Shown: positions 22,464 to 35,330, numbered from the stretch's first letter. The stretch is 64,000 nucleotides of DNA from Paracyclopina nana (GCA_019096065.1 JAGUCH010000003.1:3472001-3536000); one strand, 5' to 3'. A program made the numbers and translations. Notes: generated by a model from the sequence alone, not told the origin.

Positions 22464-25400
22464 TTATTTATTACGGAATAGAGTCGAGCTCCACGAGTGG
22501 TTGTTGGCCATCCTAGGATCGACATTGTTACCAAACCTGCTGTTGTTAAGCTCTTCGTCGTTGTTGTCACCATTGCCCCATATGTTGTTACCCGCTCCAA
22601 AGGAGTAGTTGTTGCCGCCGCCACCGCCACCTCCAAATGAGGCTGGAGCTTCCTGCTGCGGCAAGTCAAACGCTTGCTGCGCTTGGCTGCCAAGCAGACT
22701 CAAACCTCCAACATAAGGAGAGTTGTTCATTTGCTGCTGCTGCTGAGCTTGTTGCTGCTGACCCCAAATTCCTTGACCCCATGGGCTATTGTTCTCATAG
22801 CAAGGGGGTGTGGCCGTCAATAGTGGAGGACTCTCCACGTTGTCCCACAAGTTCTGTATGTAGCTACTGGGCTCCAAAATGACCCCGGAGGCCACGGAAG
22901 ACAGCGGCTCGTTGCTGAAGCCTGGCCAGTCAGTAGGGCTGATGCCAGCTAGAAACTGGGCAGTCTCTTGCCTACGATTATGCTGGAGTTGCTGCATAAA
23001 GCTCGGAGTCCCACGAGAAGACTTGGAAGGCGAATTGCCATTGCTGTAACTACTCTCCACATCGGCGGCTGACGCGTTGTTCAGGCTGCTAGAAGTGGAG
23101 CTGCCGGCTCCCAATACTGAATGATAATCAAGGTTCACGTCAGGCCAAGATGATTTGCACGGCTTCGCGCCGATTGGGCCATATGTGGCACCCAAATTCT
23201 CAGGTCGCTTGGGCTCGGGTAAAATCTTACCGACAGGAGTCACCTTCTTCTGAGGAGGCTGCTGCTGTTGTGATTGAAGCGGCTCCTGAGGCTGCTGCTG
23301 CTCGTGAGCGGTGGCTAATATTGGTTCGTCTGCTGTCTTGGTTATGGCTACTTGCTCGACAATCTTGGATGGCTGCACTCGAGCTTTTGGCGGACTTACA
23401 GCCTTTTTGGTAACGATCTTCACGGTGTTGCTGCTGTTATTATTTGTGTTTGACGTTGTAGCAGCGGGAGAAGTTGATCGCTCGGGCGAGGACTTTTTGG
23501 CCTCGACTGAATTCTGCTTCTTGGCTGGTGGCGGTCTCTTTTTGATGCTGGTGCTGCTTGTATGCTGGGGCTCGACTTTTTTGGCAGGCTGCTTGGGAGT
23601 TGGCGCAGGCTTGGTGGTTGCCTTGGGCAGCTCAATATGGTCATCCATATTAGAGCTCTCGGTGGTCGTTGAAGAGCTCTCGTCAGCGTCGTTGGTCGAA
23701 GTCACAGATTTCTTCCTCGTCACCGTATTGTTGTTCAACCTTTTGTTCTTACCCTTTGACTTGATAGCTGTCGAAGCCTGGTGAGGGGCGCTAGTTGCAG
23801 CTGGTTGAGCTTTACGTTGCTCTGGAGTATTGGGCTCTTTCTCATCAGTGTCTTCATCCTCTTCTACGAGGTCAGGCTCATCTCGATGGAATGGTCTCGA
23901 AAGCAGACTAAGTGCTGAAGTGATGGCCCCTTTCACTGAATTCGCTACCCTCTTCATCCAGAATGGCTTTGGAGTTGAAGGTGGCTGCTGTTGATGTGGC
24001 CTCAGAATTGGGCTTGCACTATTCTGATTGTTGTTCGAGCTAAGCTCCTTGCTCACTAAATCCGCAACGGTGCGAAGGTCCAACAACTGACCTTGCTCAT
24101 CAAAATGCAAAGTGAACAAGGCTGCATTGAGAAGCCTATCAGACTCGAAGCCAGCTGCACAGATGATCAAGATGACAAGCATGACCATGAAGCAATTCAA
24201 TGACCAGAACAAGTAGATTTCCCAGAACGGCCTTGGCAGCACTGCCGAGCACAGGTTTAGCATATGAGATGGCACAGAGGCCAAGAGCGTATAGTTCAAG
24301 GCCTCCAAGTGCTTCAGTGTTGTCTTCATGGTCAACACTCTAGAAATCCGAGAGAGAGTAAAGTCGGGCGTGAAGGCTATATGAATTTCTCGAGTCTCAT
24401 TCGGCTCTAGGTTGAAAGGCTCGCAATTCAAGACCTTGAATCCGAACCCCTCGCAGTCATAGCCTTCAATGCTGAAGCCTTTCACATAGAAACCAGTAAG
24501 ACCAGTATTCTTCACCTTGAACGAACGCTTCACCGTGAACAGCGGCTGATCGTGAGCTGCTCGTTTTGTCACGTCAGATTGGGAGCAGCCTTTCAAGTGT
24601 TTCTCCTTCATATCGAACTCGAGGATGGACTTTTCCAGCACTTCAGCCTCAGTTGTGGTGGTGGCCTTGAATTTGCCGAACTTGAGCTCGCCATACACAG
24701 CCTCGCCGAAATACTGCACAAACTCCACCCCCGTGAGGTTGTTGCGGACGAACAAGCCACTGTGGAAATGGCCCACGTCATCTGGAGCAAATCGTATGCG
24801 CACTTTGGCAGAGGCACCCGGCTTGAGGACGAAGCCTTTGGTATCTGGGTGAAGGCCGTCCCCGCCAAATCCAGGCAGTGGAGAGTTGTAGGTTGCATCT
24901 TGGAGTGTGGACACCCTAAGAGACAAAATCTCCCTTTAATTTTAAGAAAAATAAGCGGTGGTGATTTGTCATGCCTGAAGTTTGAAGTGAAGCTGAAAAC
25001 GGGCACTGACACAGAGGTCATACCACTTTTTAGAAGGGCCAAGTATTGCCCAACCGTTTCAGCATCAGGATGTGACGAGAATGGCACCAAGTGGAACATG
25101 ACCTTCTCCTCAGATGGGTTGACAAGAGTGATATCCTTGAACGAGTAGTTTCCCACCTGAGTCAATGGGAACACGAGTCGATCCACCGGTGGCGACACTT
25201 GAGGCCACACAAGTTTGGCTCGAGCCGTGAAAAGGAAGCCACGCACTTGGTTTGTGTCCAAGTTTAGAGTGATATTGAACGAGGACGAAGGGCTGGTTGC
25301 CTTTCTATATCTCATCCACAGATGCGTGACCAACATCAAGTCCTCTTTTACAGCAGGACCCAAATTCAGGCCGGCCAACCATTGATTACCCACTGGAAGA

Positions 25401-28400
25401 AAGCACATGACTATGCTGAAAAAAGCTCAATTGAATTAAGTGCCATGTTCTTACTCTTGGAGTTCAAATCAAATCCAGAGTAACATGTGCTGTCCAAGTT
25501 GCATCCAGCATTGGGATCAAATGTCACCCTCCCAACAAAGCTTTTCTCTCCTGGCATGATGACCGTACGCCCATCATAGACGGCGTGCTTGAAACTGAAC
25601 CTCGGGTCTGGAGGAACAGTAGCCACTGAATCAGTGATCATTTCCTCGCCAAACGATGAGAACACTTTCAATTTCAATTCGGACTTCTTGCCAGGAAAGA
25701 CAGGGTCGAAGATGAGCTCTCGGGGCACCGTGTGCAACGATCCTTTAGCCACGCGGAAGCGGAAAGCAACGTTGAACTTGTGGTAGTCCGTGTCCACGAA
25801 GACGGAAGCGTTGGTGGCTCCCTCGGTGTCGGAAGGAGTTAGAATGCCAACCCTAAACACCATGTAATGGCCAGGCTTGATCACTAGCTTTCGCACAAGG
25901 CCGGAGAATCCGACGCGCTCCAGAATCTGGGTCTCGTTGCCTTCGTCCACTCCAATTAGCTCCACAAGTGAACCGGTCAGGTTGGAGCCCCAGCCCTTCA
26001 ATGTAATTGGAATGGGATTCTTGTTCAACACCGTGAAATATACGTCTCGCTTCTCGGCCATTCCTGAAAATGTGAAAATCAAGGTTTATCTTAATAGATT
26101 TAGGCCTTAACTAAATGATACGCACCCAAAGTCCCAAAGTCCAGAACATCTTGAGTGGGGGATCCCGGAAAGAAGGTTTCGACCTTTCCGTGAAAGCAAA
26201 CCAAGGCCACATTCAGGTTAGAGGCGTTGGTGTGTATAGTCAGATACGAGTTGAGTATTCTTTTTTGCCAGGCCTCAGATTTGAGGACCAACGTGATGAG
26301 ATCTTTGGTTTCTCCCGGCTGCAAGATGACCGGCACGAATTCAGAGGTCATTTCGAAAAAGCTCGCGGCCTCTGCAGCCAAGGATAAGTTGTGCACAGCC
26401 ACAGGAACGACAAACTCATTAGTCACGCTTAAGTTTCTGAGTCGCTGTTGTTCGTCATATGGGTCGTCACCCTTCAAGTGGAAATGGGTAAGGCTCTCGT
26501 TCACAAAGAGACGGCCTTTTAGCATAAAGGCCCTGTACGGGATTTGAACTTTGAACTGGCTGTTCTTCGACTTGACCACAATCTTTCCACTGAAGGGCCC
26601 CCCTTCGTCGTTCACCAGAGAGGCTGTAAAGTATGAACAAAATGTTTATCTCTTTAAAGCTGCCAACTTCATTCCAAAATGCTGCTTACGATTAAAGGCC
26701 ACTTCGGCAATAACTTTGGGTCGCAAAGTTTCAGGCTGAACTTTGGTTGGCTTAAAGTTAATGCTGATGGCATCGGTGACTGGAGTGGTGATAACATTTT
26801 GAATCTGAATGGCCTTTGATCCGGAGTTGAGCAAAAGCAACTTGACAGACTTTGGCTCGCTGCTTCTGGATGGCACTAGCCCAAAATCGATGACTTCCTG
26901 AGGACTGTATATGCCCGGCTGCGAGGTCACCTCGACCTCCAATGGTAGGTACAGAAATTCTGCTCCAGTTGTATTCGTTTTGATCCGAATGTAGGCCGTA
27001 TGATTGCTTTCCAGCCTGGCCACGAAATTGGCCTTCATCACTGATTTGGTTTGATACGGTGGAATTCTCCATGCTGACTCAGATCCTTCAGTTTCACCGT
27101 TCGGCAACTCTAGGTGCAAATCCCCACCTGAGCTGTACATCTCCAGCACCTGGAAGAACCACCCGGGTTCAAGATTCCACGCATCATGAATTTATCGAGT
27201 ATCTTACCTGTATTGGAACAGGATGTGGATTGTGCAGTTGAATCATGGGGCTGTAGCTCGAATTCAATGGCAACTTGACCCCTACCAAAGGTTTCAGCCT
27301 GTAGGGATTGGGAGTGCCCTTGGCCTTCACCGTAAACCTGAAGCTCCCAGCTGATGTATGGATGTACAGGGTGTTCTCGACAATGCCCTCCTCTCTCCCA
27401 AGGAAAACGACGTCAAAAGTTGTGTTTCCAGAGGGAGGTATGACCTGTTAAAGCAAAAAAGTTGAAAAAGCTACTTTAAAAGCGCACATGCTGATTACCT
27501 TATCGGCAAAAAATGAGCAATGGAAATGAATAGTGTTTCCAGAAATGGATAGCATTTGGATGCTGCTCTGGGCATTGAGGTTGTACACACGCACTTTCCG
27601 TAAGACTGGAAGACCAATTGGCCTGAAAAAAGTTTATCAAGGTAAAAACGGATTGCTCAGTCAACCCGTAGCATAGATATTACTGATCGCTGAAATCCAG
27701 CTCTGGTGGATCAAACTTGATGGGGCTGCCCAAGACCTTGATGCCATCGTTAGAAACCGGGCTGTTGATACCATTCTTCCCCACTGACAGCCTGGAAAAG
27801 GTTCAAAATGACACACCTTATTACAACAATGAGTGAGGGGGCTACATAAAAATGCATTTGCACAAAGCCTCGTAAAAGAAGTGCAGCTTAAGCTAGCAAA
27901 AAAGGCTAAACCGTGTCAGATCAATAAGTAATAACAGGCTGGCATATCCAGGTCATCACGGGCCTTACACAAATAAAATGTTGTAGTAGCAGCCGAATAC
28001 TAATATATACTATAACGACCGTGCGACTGCAAATACTACAAGAACACACAAAGAGCTTTCCAAGTTTGGCTGAAACAGTCATGACTTGAGAAAGTAGTTT
28101 GACATGCGCTTTTCAAACAGAGTTGTAAATGTACAGCCATTGCCAAAATAATGACAGAATTACAGCACTTCTATTGCATCTAATTTAGCAACTCAAGACC
28201 AAAATTTGTGTCTTACCTCACTGATGATCCTAAAGTTGACGAGTCAGGGGAGCCAACCTGCAAAATAAGCACACCAATTTCACATATGCATATTAAACAC
28301 ACGGCTGCTATTATTTATAAGATACTACATGTATCATTAGTTTCCCATTAAGCGCGAGCAAATAAGAGGGAAATGTCCACAAAAGCTGCTTTCATCTCGT

Positions 28401-29090
28401 CTGTTGTTGGTATTAACATTATTTCAAGTCAACGTAAGGGACGATTAATCCAATTCAGCAAAAAATACAGGACGCAGATAATGGCAAAATGCACTTTAAA
28501 TGAAAAGCAAGTCAACAAAGCCTTGCACTAAAAGTCCTACAAATCCTGCTCGCATCAATTTTACTTATTTCCAGTTTGACGAGACCCATTTTTTGGAGAA
28601 ACTGGTTACGTGCTTTAAAAAGTTCGACAAGGACAACCAGGTGTCATTTCAGCTTCTGCATATGTGCAGCATACATTATGTATGAAGGGGGGATTCTTAA
28701 AATAAAGTATGCGATAAGCTTCGCGAGGAAATAAACGCGTGATTGGGCATAGAGAACGAGAGTCAGGTTATCCTAAGATTTTATCCGTTCCTTGCTTTCC
28801 AAGTTTTCTATCAAGCAATCATTAGAGTGGCTCAGACGGTTTTAAATATTGCAATGAAAAAATGCTAACCGCGCAATAAATATCTTAGCGCTGAAAGCCT
28901 TCGCTCAAGTGGTTGAAAATAGATATCTTACCTCAGCAAATTGCGCATGATCTTCATCATCCACTAGATATCTCAGGTCGGTCTCAGACTGGATGAAGGC
29001 TGCAGAAAAAGATAGAAACCATTGGAATGCATGAATTGGCACGAGGGCAAATTTAGTCACCTTGGTGGTCGTGTCCATGACCAATGCCAA
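22464..29090 (-). CDS. TMEM131: TMEM131 family collagen-secretion protein
   Basis: A type I membrane protein of the ER and early secretory pathway. In the known family, luminal PapD-like domains engage procollagen and the cytosolic tail contacts TRAPP to promote cargo export. Exons read on minus: 29090-28932 (hydrophobic leader), 28257-28217, 27791-27684, 27622-27499, 27444-27208, 27149-26690, 26623-26126, 26063-25455, 25415 to about 25000, and about 24910-22464. Family-diagnostic text includes FDPPELDFSDQPIGLP, HFHCSFFADK, VLEMYSSGGDLHLELP and IPPYQTKSVM. A membrane segment (FMVMLVILIICAAGF) is encoded near 24180. It is followed by a very long Ser/Gln/Pro-rich cytosolic tail that ends DPRMANNHSWSSTLF. 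Introns are 45-675 bp. The junction between the last two exons is uncertain by eye. The large size matches the family (about 1,700-1,900 residues). Confidence 0.9.
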
Positions 29091-29496
29091 CTTTGGCGCT
29101 GAGGACGTCGAGAAGCGCTATGAAAATGAGCAATTTTCGTCCTCCTCCAGAGGGAATCATGGTTTCCATAGAGTTACAAGCATGGTGCCATGAATGTTGG
29201 GGTTTTTTCGAGGAGCATAGAAGTCTTTGCAATCGGCAAAACGAACTTGAAACTCAGCCCTTAAAGTGCGGGCAAAAAGTTGGGCTCGAGAGGGATGAAC
29301 CAAGTCACTGCTTCGATTTGACGGAAATTTTTCTCTACGAGAAACAGACCAAAAAATCGTTCGCGTTCTTTTAGCTATTTTTCAGCCTGTAATTTTAGCT
29401 GAACATTCAGGAAAAGCGGACAGAATTCACATGTTGTTCACTAGATTTCGCCCTGCTCGTTTCATCGCTGCTAATCAACGTGTGCAGCTGAGGACT
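29091..29496. other. Upstream region of TMEM131
   Basis: Presumed 5' UTR and promoter of TMEM131 (minus strand). A 96-codon plus frame here has no recognisable features or splice partners. Confidence 0.4.
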
Positions 29497-30080
29497 GAGC
29501 GCACCAGTGTTGCCAACGGATTTTTTGGCTTCCGACCACTTTTTTTCGCAAAAACGACCACTTTTGCGACCACAATTTTTCCATGAATCCAAAAACGACC
29601 AATTTTGCGACCAGTAGCCAAAAAACAGCAAAAAAGGTGCATTCTTTTGGCCAAAAATTGGCTTTTTTGCTTTCTGTTTTGTGTTTGGAGGCCTGAATAG
29701 TGAACCAAAACAAAAAAACAAACATATTTGCATTAAAATGACTTTTTTCAAAAAGCCACTTTATGGGAGGAGCTTAGTTCCACAAACTGGCTGTTCCCTA
29801 ACATAAAAAAAAGAATTTTCGTGTTTATGCTTTTTTCAATTATTTTTGCCAATTTTTGGATTTGAGTTCATGTCTAACATCAAATTCATCAATGCAGATC
29901 TAAAAAAATCCGGGTTATTTTGAAAAAATGGCAAAAGTAAGCTATTTTTCCGTATTTTTTGGCACTTTCGAAAACGACCACTTTTGCGACCACCGACCAC
30001 CAAAAATTTTCCCGACTAAATCAACTCAAAAACGACCACATTGGTCGTTTCCGACCACCGTTGGCAACACTGGAGCGCAC
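29497..30080. mobile_element. Non-autonomous hAT-like MITE with 8-bp target duplication
   Basis: The element runs 29505-30072 (568 bp). It starts CAGTGTTGCCAACGG and ends CCGTTGGCAACACTG, perfect 15-bp terminal inverted repeats. It is flanked on both sides by the identical octamer GAGCGCAC (29497-29504 and 30073-30080), an 8-bp target-site duplication. Eight-base duplications with termini starting CAG fit the hAT superfamily; P elements also make 8-bp duplications. Subterminal regions carry many copies of CGACCAC and GCGACCA in both orientations (29537-29610 and 29972-30057), as expected for transposase-binding repeats. Minus-strand frames of 77-114 codons resemble no transposase, so it is non-autonomous. 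Exact termini and duplication suggest a fairly recent insertion upstream of TMEM131. Confidence 0.9.
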
Positions 30081-31202
30081 TTTGTCACGGAACGGAGGAA
30101 AACGTACCAATAAAAACCTCGATCACCCTTTGGGAAATGCATAAAAAGTTTGTAAGTTTGAATAATCAATGACAGAAATCACAGAATCTTGATCGCAGAT
30201 TAAAATACGTGCGATAAAATTCAACATTTCTAGTGAAAATGGAGAAAAGTCAAGTCAACTGGCTTAGGTAGTCAGCCGTCATGCCTTAAAATGCTTCGCT
30301 CAATTTTTCAATCAGAGTGGGGAAAAGCCAGGGTTTCTGCTAGCTCTTTGAAATGCATTTTGGCGCGTCGGCTCGCGACTTGGGCTAACTTCGAAGGTGT
30401 GGGAGAGGAGGAAAGCTCGAGGTCACTTTCGAGGCCAACTTGCTCCTTTACTGATACAAGTCGAGCTGGATTGTCCTCCGCTAATCAATGATTGTCAACT
30501 TGTTGGCAATGTTGATTTAGCAAGAACGACACTTGATAGCATGATGAATGATTGCTTTAAAGGTATTCGAGCTGTTTAAGAGGACTCCCAAAATTGCGTC
30601 TTCTCAAATCTCAAAATCAGGCCAGAAAGTTGCAACAAGCTTACTTTACACGATGAGGCGATTGGTAAAAAGGTCGTGGCTAGGGCAGACATAGGAAGCT
30701 AATTATTCCACATTAATTAGCATAATTATTTGATGGCTCTCCATAGAGCGAGTCTCATTGAATGATTTAAAATTGTATATAAAATGCATAGAATTATGTG
30801 ATTTTGCATATAATTAAGTATTGCACAAAATTACACGATTTCATAGAAAGCCTTATGAAATGCATTATAAAATGATGCAAAATTGAGGTAAAAATACGAG
30901 ATTAGCCAAACAAAGACATCCAGCATACGCATTTACTTACGCATGCTTCATCAACGAACATAGTAGAAATGCGATAAAATTCAAAGCAACATCAGAAATA
31001 TCAAAAAGTTGGACAATTCACGAATGAAATGGAAGAAACCACTCCTTTAATTTTGTGAAACTACTCTTTTTAATTGAAAAAAAAGGTTTTTACTGTTTTA
31101 GCTTTTGCAAGCTCTTAAAGATAATGGCCGGAGGTTCCCATGCAAATGTTACTATGCTTGAATTATTATGCTTGTAAGGGATGAAATTTAGAGCCAATCA
31201 AG
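30081..31202. other. Gene-free stretch
   Basis: Frames are at most 66 codons without features. No repeat or RNA gene was seen. It lies between the hAT-like element and the 3' end of the TRMT10C gene. Confidence 0.5.
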
Positions 31203-33117
31203 TTAATCATTTATTTTACGCCTGTATTTTGATGGATCTTGCAACTCCGTTACGTCTGGCGCTAGAGCAATATATTCAGAGTACAACTTTCTGTACACTT
31301 CTGGTGACAACGAGCCATTTTCACTCAAGAAGCCTGCATGAGGGTGCAGTTTCTTGTGAGTGAGGTATGTGTACTCTTGTTGCACGGTGAAAGGCCCGGT
31401 CTTCAAGAGGTTCTTTAGCATCCTTGGAGGAATCCATCGACAAGAGTAGAACCAGTCTTTGGTCCTGAGAAAGTCCAAAAGAATGGCCACCGCGTGCTCC
31501 ACATTGAGCGCAGCCTCAAGTCTAAGAAAGGGGTTTTCTTTAAGCATTGTTATGATAGCAAACTAAGGCCAATCTAACTCACCCAACTGTTTTCCTCAAA
31601 GGGAATTTGGCATGTCGGATTTTGAATCTTTTTGCCTCGCTGATTGAAAGCTTGTTGTTGGTGACAGGATCGACCAAGCCACCAATAATGTAGATGTCAT
31701 CGGGACTCCACGTGAGCTCATTTCTCGAGTCTGGCGACAAGTAGACTAGTTTGTCATGTGGAAATAAGTCCATATAACTTTGGGAGGTGACAGTATATGG
31801 CCAATCAATGTTTTTGCTGATGATGCCGACCAATGAACTGTCCAGCATGGATTCAATCTCAGGGAGGACATTGACAAAGTTGAGGCAGAACGGCTGAGGA
31901 CTTTCTCTGTTGTGCTGCACCACATATTGTATTTCGTGGTAAATTAAGCTTTTCAGCTCCTTTTTGCCCATGTGCTGCGTGTGCTTGAAATCGATGACGA
32001 GAGGCCTTCCCCACTCGGACATCAGCTGGCGCATTTCCCCGTATTTATGGTGGTTCATCATCGTTCCGTTGTTCAACCGGAGGAAAATTGAGTTGCCACC
32101 TAAACCATAGGGTGGCACAGGACTCTTGAGCTCTTGCTTCTTAGCTTCTATGAGCTCCTCTGATTTGGCGAGGTTGGCCATTTTTTCTATGTGACGTTTC
32201 AGCTTGAATCTTTGCTTTATGCTGAAAAACCTCAACAGTTGAATTCTTTTGCCACTGGATTTTGCCTCAAACAGCTCTGTCAATTCCTCTTCATTTGGAT
32301 ATGGGTAGACGAGCTTCCCATCCATTTGCGTTTCCTCGTACGCAGAGAGAATCTTGTTCCATTGTTCCCGCTTGGTAGGATCATTTTGAATGATTTTCTC
32401 CAGCACCTCTGGATCCACAGTCAGTGGCTTGAAGGGTTCAGAGTCGATTTCTCGAAGTTCCTTCAACTTTTCAGGATCTTTATCCGTGCCATAATAGATG
32501 GCTTCGAAGTAGAAGAGTCGGCTCTTGTCAGAGTCAAAATCCAAGAGCTGGTTCCATTGCTCCTTGCTCAATGAGTTAGGCAGGGGATACTCATCCCGAA
32601 ATAGATGCCGGACTTGGTTTTCGATGAAGGCAAATTTGAACTTTCTGCTGGTTCCCTTGCCAATGATTTCTTCCTTGTGCTCTGGCGTCAAGCATCGCAG
32701 CAACGGAGGGTCAATTAGTGGCTTTTTAGTCTTGCTCGAGTCATCCTTAAGCAAAGGATGAATATCAACAGAGTGTTCGTTAGAGGTTGTGGTGCGAAAA
32801 TTCCTCAGTTTCTCGCTTACGCTCTCATCACCAACTTGAACGTTCTTCCTTGAATTTGCCAGCTTTTTAATGACTTTTTTGTGTGGCTTAAATTGTTCCT
32901 CAAAGTTGTCACTCCGATCAGACTTTTGGTAGTCATCATATTTCTTTTTTCTTTTCGAACTGAAGTTGTCATCTTTTAGGAATTCTTCAGTTACACTGAA
33001 CTTTTTGCTGAATGGTCGACCACGTGAGTTGTCATGGGAACTGAGCTGCCTCACGCAGTTCAAGTAACGAGGACAGATATGGAATCGCCAGACATTTATC
33101 ATTTTTTCCGTTAGCAA
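31203..33117 (-). CDS. TRMT10C: TRMT10C-like, mitochondrial RNase P subunit 1
   Basis: A SPOUT-class tRNA m1G9/m1A9 methyltransferase of mitochondria. With HSD17B10 it also forms the platform for PRORP in protein-only mitochondrial RNase P, which frees tRNA 5' ends. Exons are 33117-31583 and 31521-31203 (1854 nt, 617 residues). The intron (56-62 bp class) uses GTGAG and a TTTCTTAG acceptor. The basic, Ser-rich N-terminus (MINVWRFHICPRYLNCVRQLSS) looks like a mitochondrial presequence. The SPOUT domain is in the middle to C-terminal part: PLVIDFKHTQHMGKKELKSL, FCLNFVNV, then YLSPDSRNELTWS and DIYIIGGLVDP, the family's cofactor-binding knot with RLKIRHAKFPL-type ending. It is longer than human TRMT10C (403 residues), through a charged N-terminal region and a roughly 105-residue C-terminal extension. 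Confidence 0.9.
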
Positions 33118-33722
33118 AATTACAAGCTATTTAACCAGAAAAATGAGCCTATTGACTCGTGTGGTTTCAGATGTATTTTCTATTTTGTTTACTAGCAATG
33201 ATCATAGTTACCAGACACGTGGGTTGCAATCAACTTTTTTCTTTTTCAAGAGATGAGAAGTCATGATATCAAAATAATGCCTTCTTACTTGAAGTGTAGT
33301 CGAATCACTTCAGTGATTTCAAAATATTTTAATTCGCAAAACGCAAATTAAAAGCGCTTAAAAGTGACTGTTTTTGCACAATGTTGCTCTAAAATAGGAC
33401 TCAATTGAGGAAACATATTTACAAAACAAATCAGCCGAGCCCGAATTTTGCGCGACTCAATTTTAGAAATAAATGGTCAAAATGAGCGATTTCTCACAAT
33501 ACATCCCGATTTATTTTTCGGCTTGCAAAAGCCTTTTTTAAAATCCTTTTCGTCTTGTGGTGGGAACGAGCATAGGCATTTTTCTTTTCTTTTTTTATAT
33601 CCAAGCCGTAAAACTCGCTCGAGCTTTTGAGCCGAGCCCAACCTCGAACACATCAAAACAAACGTGCAAAATCAAAACAAATACTACAACATTTGAAAGT
33701 TGAAAATTCATTTGTTGGAAAC
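33118..33722. other. Intergenic, divergent promoter region
   Basis: This lies between the divergent starts of TRMT10C (minus) and the zinc-knuckle gene (plus). No credible gene is present. It contains AT-rich tracts and probably both promoters. Confidence 0.4.
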
Positions 33723-35295
33723 ATGAGCGAAAAGCGAGCAAATCATGGCGATGTCAATGACTGTGCTCCATCAAAGAAGGCTAAAATGTGTGAATGCTCG
33801 GAAAATCTTGGCGAGAAAATAAATCAACTGGAAGAGAAACTGACGAAGCAGCAACAATCTCACTCTATAGTCTTGGACACTTTGAACGCTAAAGTGGACA
33901 AGCTGATTAGACTTTTGAGTGATTTGACTGAAAACGAGGCCAAGCTCAGCAAAACATTGAATTCTTTGACCAAATCAGTGGAGAAGCAGAGTGAAAAGCC
34001 ACCAGTTTCCGCTGCCAAATCTGTTGGAGTTTTCATCCAGAATTTGAACAAGGCCTCCGATAAAGCAAACGGCTCGCCGAATGTTGAACTTGTACATAAG
34101 CCCCCAGTTGACCCGCTGGCCGAAATACGTTGGGGACAGAACGTTTATTTTCTTGGCGACTCCTTGTTCAATATGCTGCTGTCAATAGAGGATGTCAAGG
34201 AGCAGATTGAGAAAATGAAGCAAAATCTCCAAATGACCGTGAGAGCTAAGGACAAGGCGACCATTGGAAGCCTTTATGACCGTTCCAGAGACAAGTTCAT
34301 CTTCGCCATGCCTCCCAAGGCGAAAACGATCGTTCTGTCCATCGGCTACCAGGATCTTTTCGACGAGACCTTAACCACCTTGAAAGAGGCCAGTCTGGAG
34401 GAAGTCAAGTTGAAGAATCGATCTCGGCTCAAGGAGAAGGCTGGCCATGTCAAGGCGATGATTCAAAAGCTGATAAAGAGTGGCAAGCAAGTTGTCTACA
34501 TCATTCCAGCCACATGCATCAAGCGGAAAGAAGTGTTTCAGCATTTTGAGGAAATTGTCCTTGAAACTTTTGACTTGTCCTTCCCCGATTTCAAATTGCT
34601 AAATTTGCCAGAGCTCATGTATTGCCCTGAAACACTAGTCGGTATTTTTCGCTGTTCGCTAATTTCACTTTTTCGTCCTTTTTCAGGCGTAGCACGACCA
34701 GTGAATTTAGCAGCAAAGAAGAGCACTTGAAAGCATGGTTCGGCGATCTGGCAAAAGCAACACTTTCAGACTATGGATGTCGAAGGGTCATGGAAGCTAT
34801 GAAGAAGACAAGTGCGTAGTTGCCCTTTTTACTGCACATTGAGCTCTTAACATAACGCTCTATGGTTTTTTTCTAGTTTGGTCAAAGTACAAGAAGATGG
34901 GTGGTGACTGTTGGAAAAATGTCGATGTTCACCTGTTAGGACCAGGCGAACCTGCCATTCCTTGCCCAAGATGCACAAAACTGCATCAAGGTGGACCAGA
35001 CAACTGCAGAGGCCTTCAAAGGGTATAATTCAAAGTAACAATGCGACATGACACTACTTAAAAATGATGTTCTTTGCAGGCTTGCAAAAAGTGCGGTCTG
35101 ATTGGCCATTTTGTGGACGTTCACGACGTGACCGACGAGGAATTTCGTAAAGTGATTGTTCAAACTCTTGGGGTGGACATTTATGGGGATATGGCCCACT
35201 TATTAGTAGAGCAGGCTCAACATGCATTGCCAATTGTAGATTCAGCGCAATTGAATGACTGGTACCTTAGCCAAGCAACAGAGGAAGCCGAATAA
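33723..35295 (+). CDS. Coiled-coil, SGNH-like, zinc-knuckle protein
   Basis: Not a family I can name. Exons 33723-34618, 34687-34811, 34877-35022 and 35080-35295 give 1383 nt and 460 residues. The start is the first in-frame ATG; an upstream TTG-led extension is ignored. Residues about 25-115 form a coiled coil (EKINQLEEKLTKQQ, then further heptads). Residues about 135-300 look like a degenerate SGNH/GDSL fold: VYFLGDS near 144, VLSIGYQDLFD near 205 and VVYIIPATC near 256. The C-terminus has two zinc-binding-like clusters: CPRCTKLHQGG with a following Cys near 372, and CKKCGLIGHFVDVH near 390 (C-x2-C-x4-H-x4-H, a knuckle with the last Cys replaced by His). The stop TAA is embedded in AATAAA (35291-35296). 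The exon 1 donor was chosen for frame and could differ. Role unknown; nucleic-acid binding is inferred. Confidence 0.7.
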
Positions 35296-35296
35296 A
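35291..35296 (+). terminator. Polyadenylation signal overlapping the stop codon
   Basis: The AATAAA hexamer contains the TAA stop of the zinc-knuckle gene. The convergent IDH3A stop is only 36 bases away (35331), so the two 3' UTRs almost certainly overlap. Confidence 0.55.
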
Positions 35297-35330
35297 TATG
35301 TTCTCACTAGTAGTTGTGTATTTTCATAGT

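Noticed and set aside
23311-23784. A 157-codon plus frame inside the TMEM131 tail
   Set aside because: It is antisense to the strongly supported Ser/Gln/Pro-rich tail and reads as hydrophobic complement of its codons.
29407-29751. Minus frame in the hAT-like element
   Set aside because: Its Phe/Lys/Trp-rich sequence is the translation of AT-rich and CGACCA repeats, with no transposase motifs.
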